Shown: one piece after another, positions 8,449 to 15,089 of the stretch
Position numbering within the stretch: position 1 is the first letter of the stretch
Layout: the number at the start of each line of letters is the position of its first letter
Source of the DNA: Deltaproteobacteria bacterium
GTDB taxonomy: Bacteria > Myxococcota > Myxococcia > Myxococcales > 40CM-4-68-19
Reading direction: 5' to 3'
DNA: 32,021 nucleotides
NCBI GenBank assembly: GCA_005888115.1
Contig: VBKO01000059.1
Coordinates: forward strand, 1-32,021
The notes under the pieces: model-generated
The model's database searches: none
Seen by the model: only the letters and a program-made list of their open reading frames with translations
Told to the model about the DNA's origin: nothing
Made by a program: the position numbers and the translations under genes

Positions 8449-10311
8449 TCACCGCGTCCAGGCGGATTGCCAGGCGCCGATGGATTCGGCGTACCGGAAG
8501 AAGCCGTCGTAGAAGGGATGCCGGCGGACCGTGGCGCCGTCTCCCACCACCACCAGCTTCTTGCGGGCGCGGGTCAGCGCCACGTTCATGCGGCGGATGT
8601 CCGCCAGGAACCCCAGGTCGCCCGCTTCGTTGCTGCGCGTCAGCGAGACGATCACCGCTTCCTTCTCGCGCCCCTGGAAGCCGTCCACGGTGTCCACCTC
8701 GAGGTCCTCGTATGCCGCGAGCCTGTGCCGCAAGAGCTGCACCTGCGCATCGTACGGCGCGATCACGGCCAGGTCCCGCGGCGACACGCGCGCGAGCAGG
8801 CGTTCCGCCTCGGCGGCGACCAGCTCGGCCTCTCCGGGATTCGCCTTGCTCTCCGAGCCCTCCGGCGTCGCCTCGTCGAAGCCGCGGCCCGCGGTGTCGA
8901 TCACCTCCAGCGGCGCATCGTCCAGCGAGTGCCGCGCGACCGCTGGATGCGCGCGCAGCATGCCGCCGTAGAGCGCATCGGACGGATACCGCATGATGCG
9001 CTCGTTCATCCGGTGCTGCTCGGCGAGCGTGACGATCGCGTCCGGCCGCGCCCGCGCCACGCGCTCGAACAGCGACACGGCCAGCCCGCCGCGCTGTGCG
9101 TCCTCGCTGAGCACCGTGGGCGGAAGCTGCAGGTGATCGCCGGCCAGCACCGCGCGATCGGCCTTGAGCAGGGCGAGATACGCGGCAGGCTCGACGGCCT
9201 GCGTCGCCTCGTCCACCACGGCCAGATCGAAGCTCCGCGCGCGCAGCGCGTTGGATTCGAGGCCGGTCAGGGTGGCCAGCACGACCTGCGCGCGCTCCAG
9301 CACGTCGGCCTCGGCGCGGTCCTCGCGCTCGCGCGCCTCGGCGAGCAGAGCGCGCGCCTCGCGCTCCTGCGCGCGCGACTCCGAGAACCGGCCCGGCCCG
9401 CGCCGGGAACGCTGCTTGCGCGCCGCGTGGCGGAGTTGGAGCGCGTCCTTGACCAGCCGCGCCGCCAGCTTCGCCTCGTCGTGCTCGCGCACGCGGGCCT
9501 CGAGCGTGTGCTCGAGCACGGCGGGAAGCACGCGCGCGGGATGGCCGATGCGGACCGGGTCCAGCCCTGCTGCCGCAAGCCGTTCGACCAGGTTGTCGAC
9601 GGCGAGGTTCGAGGGCGCGCTCGCCAGGACCGATTCGCCCCGCGCCGCCGCTCGCCGGATGACCTCTACCAGCACCGTCGTCTTGCCGGTGCCGGGCGGC
9701 CCGTGCACCAGCGCGAGGTCCTGCGCACGGTCGGCCAGATCCAGCGCCTGCGCCTGTTCCGGATTGAGTCCGGTCGCCAGCGCCGGGCCTCGCGCGGCGG
9801 GAAGGAAGCGGAGCGGCTCGCCTCGCAGGGTTCCGTGCCACCGCGACGCCTCGGACATCCGCCGCAGCGCGGCCGCGAGCCGCTCGTACGTGACCGGGCT
9901 GGGCAGCAGCTCCAGCGCGACGCGGCCCTCGGTCACCCAGTCGGGTGGAGGTTCGTCGAAGGCGACCGCGATGCGGCCGCGCGTGCGGCGCGCCACGATT
10001 CCGGAGGGGGCGTCCTCCGGGACTTCGCGCCGCTGGACGACGCGCACCGGCGAGCCGACGCCGATCTGGGCACCCCCCGGGTCACGCCCGACCGCCGCCG
10101 CGAAGGTGACGAGTGCGCGGCCGGCGAGCCCCTCCTCGTCGGCCGCTTGCAGATCCACCGCGGCCATTCCCCGCGTGGCGCGCTCGGCGAGCGACAGCTT
10201 CGCGGTTGCCTCCGCGAACCGGTCCCGCTCGGCTTCGCGCTCGGCGTCGAGGAGCGAACGCAGGCGGTCCAGGTGCGCCGGAAGATCCACGGGGCCGGTT
10301 CTACAGCGCAT
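8449..10311 (-). CDS. AAA-domain DNA/RNA helicase, SF1 UPF1/IGHMBP2-like
   Basis: GPPGTGKTTVLVEVIRR (Walker A), DLAVVDEATQAVEPAAYLALLKADRAVLAGDHLQLPPTV (motifs II/III), VDTVDGFQGREKEAVIVSLTRSN and RMNVALTRARKKLVVVGD (motifs V/VI). Exact start uncertain (ATG 10311 or GTG 10290). Confidence 0.9.
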   Translation of the reverse strand: MRCRTGPVDLPAHLDRLRSLLDAEREAERDRFAEATAKLSLAERATRGMAAVDLQAADEEGLAGRALVTFAAAVGRDPGGAQIGVGSPVRVVQRREVPEDAPSGIVARRTRGRIAVAFDEPPPDWVTEGRVALELLPSPVTYERLAAALRRMSEASRWHGTLRGEPLRFLPAARGPALATGLNPEQAQALDLADRAQDLALVHGPPGTGKTTVLVEVIRRAAARGESVLASAPSNLAVDNLVERLAAAGLDPVRIGHPARVLPAVLEHTLEARVREHDEAKLAARLVKDALQLRHAARKQRSRRGPGRFSESRAQEREARALLAEAREREDRAEADVLERAQVVLATLTGLESNALRARSFDLAVVDEATQAVEPAAYLALLKADRAVLAGDHLQLPPTVLSEDAQRGGLAVSLFERVARARPDAIVTLAEQHRMNERIMRYPSDALYGGMLRAHPAVARHSLDDAPLEVIDTAGRGFDEATPEGSESKANPGEAELVAAEAERLLARVSPRDLAVIAPYDAQVQLLRHRLAAYEDLEVDTVDGFQGREKEAVIVSLTRSNEAGDLGFLADIRRMNVALTRARKKLVVVGDGATVRRHPFYDGFFRYAESIGAWQSAWTR

Positions 10312-10402
10312 TCCTTGGCAGCCGTGCTGTGAAAAGCCCGGCGCCGCCGGATAGGGTCGGCGACTGCAAGCTGTCCACGAGCGCACGCACGCCCGGCCGG
10401 TC

Positions 10403-10433
10403 TTGACTCCGCGGCTCGCGCCGTCCCTACACT
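10403..10433 (+). promoter_or_regulatory. candidate sigma-70-type promoter, TTGACT-N19-TACACT, upstream of the CBS-domain gene
   Basis: -35 ttgact at 10403-10408, -10 tacact at 10428-10433, followed by a ggagg RBS-like site at ~10441 and ATG at 10452. The 19-bp spacer is longer than optimal. Confidence 0.4.
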
Positions 10434-10451
10434 CGTGGGACGGAGGCAGCC

Positions 10452-10871
10452 ATGGCCAGCATCGACAGGCACGTCACGCGCGACGTGATCGCGCTCGATT
10501 CCATGACGCCCTGCCGCGAGGCGGCGCGCCTGATGGCTGACCGCAAGGTCGGTTCCGTCGCGGTGCGCGAGGGCGGCCGCATCATCGGGCTGGTCACCGA
10601 GCGCGACCTGGTCGGGCGCGTGCTCGCCCGCGGCGACTCGGGCTCCATGCCCATCGGCGAGGCGATGCGGACCGACCTGCCCAGCATCTCCGCCAAGGCC
10701 AGCGAGGGCGAGTGCGCGAATTGCATGCGCGACCACTTCACGCGGCACCTCCTGGTCGAGGACGGCGGCAAGGTGGTCGGCATCGTCTCCATGCGCGACG
10801 TCATCCAGCTGATGCTCGACGAGAAGCAGTTCCTCATCGAGCAGCTGCAGGTGTACATCGACGGTCGCTGA
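10452..10871 (+). CDS. CBS domain-containing protein
   Basis: MASIDRHVTRDVIALDSMTPCREAARLMADRKVGSVAVREGGRIIGLVTERDLVGRVLA...MRDHFTRHLLVEDGGKVVGIVSMRDVIQLMLDEK: two CBS motifs. Confidence 0.93.
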   Translation: MASIDRHVTRDVIALDSMTPCREAARLMADRKVGSVAVREGGRIIGLVTERDLVGRVLARGDSGSMPIGEAMRTDLPSISAKASEGECANCMRDHFTRHLLVEDGGKVVGIVSMRDVIQLMLDEKQFLIEQLQVYIDGR

Positions 10872-10958
10872 GCGCCTCGTGCGGCGGTTCCGGAGCCGCC
10901 AGGCGGGCAGGCACAGCGGGAGAGCGCGACGCATCTTGAACGCCGAGGAGGTGCGCGC

Positions 10959-11114
10959 ATGCTCGCCATCATCGGCGTCATCTTGATCGTGCTGTGGCTC
11001 ATCGGTCTCGCGTTCAAGGTGACCTTCTGGGCGATCCACCTGGCGCTCATCGTCGGCCTGGTGATGATCGTCCTGAACTTCCTGACCGGCCGCCGCCCGA
11101 CCGCGGTGCCCTAG
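10959..11114 (+). CDS. small membrane protein, 51 aa, lmo0937-family-like (not listed in the ORF track)
   Basis: MLAIIGVILIVLWLIGLAFKVTFWAIHLALIVGLVMIVLNFLTGRRPTAVP: two hydrophobic helices, ends in GRRP; RBS gaggaggt just upstream. Confidence 0.8.
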   Translation: MLAIIGVILIVLWLIGLAFKVTFWAIHLALIVGLVMIVLNFLTGRRPTAVP

Positions 11115-12868
11115 CCGCCGCCCCGCAGCTCGAACCGGGCGGCCTCGCGCGCGGCAGCGACCGCGCCGGCGTCCTGCGCGTGCGGCGTCCGCCAGAGCAC
11201 CATCTCGTCCGGTTCCCACCGGTAGGGCTCGCCGCCGAGCAGCACCTGGCCCGAGGCGACCGCTGCTGTCGCCGCCGCCAGCGGGATGCCCGCGAGATCG
11301 CGCACCAGCGCCTCGAAGCGTCCCTGTCTCGCAGGATCGACGAAACGGAGCTGCCCCCGACCGGCATACGCCGTGTGGAACCCGGCGGGCCGGAAGGCGA
11401 CGCCCGAAAGCTCCAGCCGCTCGGCCATGCGCGTGAACAGCGCCGCCATCTCGCGCGCCAGGCCCAGACCCGGCACCTCCTGATCCGGCAGCCGCGGCCG
11501 GAGCGCCGAGAACTGCGCCAGCGGATGGCGCAGCGTGAGCCAGTGCACGTACAGGATCGGTTCGCCGGCCACCTCGCGCTTCTCCAGCACGCACTCGATG
11601 AGCAGGTGCTCGCCGCCGTCCTCGCCGCGGCCGAACAGCTGCGCGCGATCTCCGATGGCGGCGTTCGCCACCGACACCCGGAACGGCCCGTACCCCAGCC
11701 GGCGCAGCTCGCCGAGCAGACCGTAGCGCGCCAGCGCCAGCTCGAGCCCTTCCGCGCTGTAGAAGCCGAGCAAGAGCGGCCGCGCGCCGCGCTGCCCCAG
11801 CTCGGCGAGCAGCATCTCGTCCTCTCCGGCGGGCGGTCCCAGCTCGGCCGGGGTGAGCAGCGCGGCGATGCGCGAGTACCGCTGCGCGAGCGGATCGTAC
11901 CCATCCGGCACCTTCGCTCGCGAACGGGTCGCGAGCGCCAGCCCGGTCCCCGCCAACGCGCGCCACGCATCGGGAGTGTAGCCGCCCGCGGAGAGCCAGA
12001 CGCTCGGCACGCGCACGAGGGCATCCGCCACGCGGAGATCCCGTTCGCGCGCGCCCTCCAGCGACAGCGCCAGCTTGCCGAGCGGATCGCCCGCGAGCAC
12101 GTCGCCGCCCGCGAGCACGAAGGCGAGCCGCGCCTCGGGCATGCGCAAGAGCAGCGCCTCCAGCGCCGCGAGGTACTCGGCGTCGCCCGCGCGCTCCGGC
12201 AGCACCGTCTCGTCCACTCCCGGGAGCGATCCCCAGTCGGAACCCGAGATGGATCCGATCCACACCGCGCCGTCGCCGGCCAGGCAGTCCGCGATCCCGT
12301 CCGGCGGATGCGCGTCGAGGTCCAGCACCACCACGCGCCCGCCGAACCCGTCGTGCCGCAGCGCCGCGACCGCGACGGCGACGTCATTCACGGCGCAGAA
12401 GCCACCGTTGCGTGCGCGCCCCGCATGATGGAACCCGCCGAGGAGGTTCAGCTGGCGGCTCGCGATGCTTCGCGGCCGCGGCCGGAGGGCGGACCGCGCC
12501 GCCTGCAACGTCGCGCCGCAGGCGAGGCGGACGGTGGTCATCAGCTCCTCGGGCCGCACGTCACCCGGGTCGACGGAGTAGATGCGGGCGAGCGACTCGG
12601 GGCGCTCCAGCGACTCGAGCAGCTCGGGCGCGTGCACCCGCGCCAGGTCCTCGTAGCCGATGCGCACGGGCCTGCGAACGCGCGACTGGGGCACCGCCCG
12701 GCGGTCCAGCAGGAACCAGGCGACGAAGTCGGCCCGGCGGGCGTCGAATCCGGTGCGCGCCTCCAGGTTGGGCATGGGCAGCCGGTAACGCGGGTCGTAC
12801 CAGAGGGCGAAGTCGCGGCCGAACAGCCACCGCCGTACCTGGTTCTCGATCGTCTCGATGCGCTGCAT
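11111..12868 (-). CDS. histone deacetylase/acetylpolyamine amidohydrolase-like protein with an additional C-terminal domain
   Basis: LNLLGGFHHAGRARNGGFCAVNDVAVA, VVVLDLDAHPPDG, VLAGGDVLAGDPLG and SAGGYTP resemble HDAC His-His, DxH, Asp and GGY motifs; about 250 aa of a different domain follow. Start set at MQRIETIEN because the longer ORF runs into dinB. Confidence 0.82.
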   Translation of the reverse strand: MQRIETIENQVRRWLFGRDFALWYDPRYRLPMPNLEARTGFDARRADFVAWFLLDRRAVPQSRVRRPVRIGYEDLARVHAPELLESLERPESLARIYSVDPGDVRPEELMTTVRLACGATLQAARSALRPRPRSIASRQLNLLGGFHHAGRARNGGFCAVNDVAVAVAALRHDGFGGRVVVLDLDAHPPDGIADCLAGDGAVWIGSISGSDWGSLPGVDETVLPERAGDAEYLAALEALLLRMPEARLAFVLAGGDVLAGDPLGKLALSLEGARERDLRVADALVRVPSVWLSAGGYTPDAWRALAGTGLALATRSRAKVPDGYDPLAQRYSRIAALLTPAELGPPAGEDEMLLAELGQRGARPLLLGFYSAEGLELALARYGLLGELRRLGYGPFRVSVANAAIGDRAQLFGRGEDGGEHLLIECVLEKREVAGEPILYVHWLTLRHPLAQFSALRPRLPDQEVPGLGLAREMAALFTRMAERLELSGVAFRPAGFHTAYAGRGQLRFVDPARQGRFEALVRDLAGIPLAAATAAVASGQVLLGGEPYRWEPDEMVLWRTPHAQDAGAVAAAREAARFELRGGG

Positions 12869-12928
12869 CCGGGTCCGGGAAGCTAGCGCGGATCGTCCGG
12901 CGGGTGGCGCTCGCTCGGCGCTTTCGCG

Positions 12929-14098
12929 ATGATGCACGCCGTGCGGCGGGCCATCCTCCACGTCGACATGGACGCGTTCTACGCGTCCGTGGAGCAGCGC
13001 GACGACCCCGTCCTGCGCGGCAAGCCGCTGGTGGTGGGCGGCAGCGCGCGGCGGGGCGTGGTGCTCGCGGCGAGCTACGCGGTCCGTCCGTTCGGGATCC
13101 GCAGCGCCATGCCGATGGCGCGCGCGCTGCGCCTGTGCCCCGACCTGCTGGTGGTCCCGCCGCGGTTCGACCGCTACTCGGAGGTGAGCGAGGAGGTCTT
13201 CCGCATCTTCCACGCCTTCACGCCCGAGGTGGAGGGCCTCTCCCTCGACGAGGCGTTCCTCGACGTGACGCGCTCCATCGCGCTGCACGGCGAGCCCGTG
13301 GAGCAGGCGCGGCGGATCAAGGTCCGCATCCGCGACGAGCTGGGCCTCACCGCGTCGGTGGGAGTCGCGGAAGTGAAGTTCGCCGCGAAGATCGCTTCGG
13401 ACCTGCGCAAGCCCGACGGACTGGTCGTGGTGCCCGCGGGTGGCGTGCGCGAGTTCCTCGCCCCGCTGCCGGTCGCGCGGCTGTGGGGCGTGGGACCCAA
13501 GACCGAGGAGGTGCTGCTGCGGCGGGGGCTGAAGCGCATCGGCGACGTCGCGGCGGCCGACCGGGAGGACCTCGAACGCGAGCTAGGGAGCATCGGTCCC
13601 TGGTTGCACGACCTGGCCAACGGCGTCGACGACCGCGCGGTCGAGCCGGACCGCGAGGCGAAGAGCGTCGGCGCGGAAGAGACCTTCGAGGAGGACCTCG
13701 CCGGCGACGACCTCCTCCCCTTCATCCACGGGCAGGCGCTGCGGGTGGCCTCGCGGCTGCGTCGCGCCGGCCTGCGCGCCCGCTCGGTGCATCTCAAAAT
13801 AAAGTTCGCCGACTTCCGCATCGCCACCCGGCAGCAGACCCTGGCCGAGCCGACCGACGATGGCGGCGAGATCTATGCCGTCGCGCGGCGCCTCCTCGCC
13901 AAGGTGGACGGCCGCCCGGTCCGGCTCACGGGCGTGCACGCCGGCGACCTCGGCGCGCGCCCGCAGCTCGGGCTGTTCGACGAGTCGCAGCCCGCCGCGC
14001 GCAAGCGTGCGCGTCTCAACGCCTCGCTCGACCGCATCGCCGATCGCTTCGGTCCGGGCGCCGTGGTGCCGGCCGACCTACTCGCCCGCAAGAAGTAG
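12929..14098 (+). CDS. dinB: DNA polymerase IV (Y-family)
   Basis: RAILHVDMDAFYASVEQRDDPVLRGKPLVVGGSARRGVVLAASYAVRPFGIRSAMPMARALRLCP...SLDEAFLDVT...SVGVAEVKFAAKIASDLRKPDGL. Confidence 0.97.
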   Translation: MMHAVRRAILHVDMDAFYASVEQRDDPVLRGKPLVVGGSARRGVVLAASYAVRPFGIRSAMPMARALRLCPDLLVVPPRFDRYSEVSEEVFRIFHAFTPEVEGLSLDEAFLDVTRSIALHGEPVEQARRIKVRIRDELGLTASVGVAEVKFAAKIASDLRKPDGLVVVPAGGVREFLAPLPVARLWGVGPKTEEVLLRRGLKRIGDVAAADREDLERELGSIGPWLHDLANGVDDRAVEPDREAKSVGAEETFEEDLAGDDLLPFIHGQALRVASRLRRAGLRARSVHLKIKFADFRIATRQQTLAEPTDDGGEIYAVARRLLAKVDGRPVRLTGVHAGDLGARPQLGLFDESQPAARKRARLNASLDRIADRFGPGAVVPADLLARKK

Positions 14099-14157
14099 CA
14101 CCCGCACGCACGTCCGCGGACTTGCGGCCCGCGATCCGGGCAACGACAATCGTGCAC

Positions 14158-14658
14158 ATGGAACGGAAAACGGTCCGGCGCAGCGCGAGCCGCGGGTTCA
14201 CCATCATCGAGCTGATGATCGTCGTGTCGATCATCGGCGTGCTGGCCACGCTTGCCATCCCGTACTACCAGAAGTTCACCGCCCGGGCGCGCCGGTCCGA
14301 GATGAACCTGACGATCAGCAAGCTCCGCATGCAGTTCATCGCCACGTATAACGCAACCAGCACGTTCCCGCCCCCTACCAGTGGCACTGACAGCACCTGG
14401 AACCCTGCCGACCCGGTGACCGGAACTCCTCCTCTCGGCACCGCCGCGGTGTGGAACGCGACCGCTCCGGACTGGGTCAACCTCCCTTCCATGGATGGCG
14501 CTGTCCGCATGCGCTACCAGTACAGCGTCACCAACTCGAACAAGACGGTGACCCTCACCGCGCAGGGCAACTTCAGCGGCGTCGGGCTGTACACGTACTC
14601 CGAGTCGTGGAGCGGCTCCGATCCGGCCGGCCTCCCGACCGAGTTCCCCGCGTTCTAG
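14158..14658 (+). CDS. type IV pilin-like protein (prepilin)
   Basis: MERKTVRRSASRG|FTIIELMIVVSIIGVLATLAIPYYQKFTARARRSEMN: class III signal with Glu+5 and N-terminal hydrophobic helix. Confidence 0.92.
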   Translation: MERKTVRRSASRGFTIIELMIVVSIIGVLATLAIPYYQKFTARARRSEMNLTISKLRMQFIATYNATSTFPPPTSGTDSTWNPADPVTGTPPLGTAAVWNATAPDWVNLPSMDGAVRMRYQYSVTNSNKTVTLTAQGNFSGVGLYTYSESWSGSDPAGLPTEFPAF

Positions 14659-14800
14659 CATCGCTGGCCCGAAGGGTTCGGAGCGCATTCCGTGCCCGCG
14701 GAGAAACCACGCCGGGTCTCCGTGCTTTTCAGGTGGGACGTGGACTCGCGCTCCCGATCCGTGACGTGCATCGCCGCATCCGGCTCGAGCTACGAGCGCG

Positions 14801-14852
14801 CTGACGCGTTGCGTCCCGTCCCGGGATTCCCGGAGCGGGACGCATGCGTCAG
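14801..14852. repeat. strong 52-nt compound hairpin
   Basis: CTGACGC gtt GCGTCCCG tc CCGGGA t TCCCGG ag CGGGACGC at GCGTCAG: 7+8+6 paired positions, separated by small internal loops. Confidence 0.85.
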
Positions 14853-14912
14853 AAGCGCGGCTTCTCGGTGCAGACGCTCAGACCGCCGGTTCGGACCCGC
14901 GCGCTGTACAGC

Positions 14913-14932
14913 CAGTTCAGCCGGCTGAACTG
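14913..14932. repeat. 20-bp perfect palindrome CAGTTCAGCCGGCTGAACTG
   Basis: Exact self-reverse-complement read directly from the sequence; lies in non-coding DNA. Confidence 0.9.
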
Positions 14933-15089
14933 AATGTCCCCTTGTCGACGAATGCGCTGGGTGCGAGTCGAGATCCTCGTTGCGCTCGACATTCCCCCTG
15001 AAAAGCAAGGGAGACTCAGCGTGACGTGACCTCGGACGCGGAATGCACGCTCTGGGGCTCCGCGAACTCGGCTGACGCGCTCGATTCGG

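Larger units (their letters stand above)
14681..15052. repeat. non-coding segment bounded by imperfect inverted repeats of ~60 bp (MITE-like or structured intergenic element)
   Basis: Left arm gcg--cattccgtgcccgcggagaaaccacgccgggtctcc-gtgcttttcaggtggga versus reverse complement of right arm gcgtgcattccgcgtccgaggtcacgtcacgctgagtctcccttgcttttcagggggaa. Confidence 0.55.

Noticed and set aside
6488-9841. 1117-aa minus ORF as a single giant protein
   Set aside because: Its N-terminal ~770 aa are frame-shifted shadows of the helicase and Kdo hydroxylase genes; only the GT9 part (start 7522) is supported.
7609-10332. 907-aa + strand ORF
   Set aside because: Antisense to the helicase and KdoO-like genes; composition is typical of high-GC shadow ORFs.
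9933-12886. Minus ORF 9933..12263, minus ORF 11047..12387 and + ORF 10994..12886
   Set aside because: Conflict with the helicase, CBS and HDAC-like genes, which have clear motifs.
12869-13288. N-terminal extension of the HDAC-like ORF to 13288
   Set aside because: Extension is antisense to dinB and lacks protein-like character; MQRIETIEN is a good start.
12412-14157. Upstream part of the 748-aa ORF 12412..14658
   Set aside because: Out-of-frame shadow of dinB; only the pilin part from 14158 is supported.
14692-15008. Small ORFs 14692..14928 (+) and 14790..15008 (-)
   Set aside because: They lie within the inverted-repeat/hairpin element and their sequences partly mirror the repeat arms; treated as non-coding.
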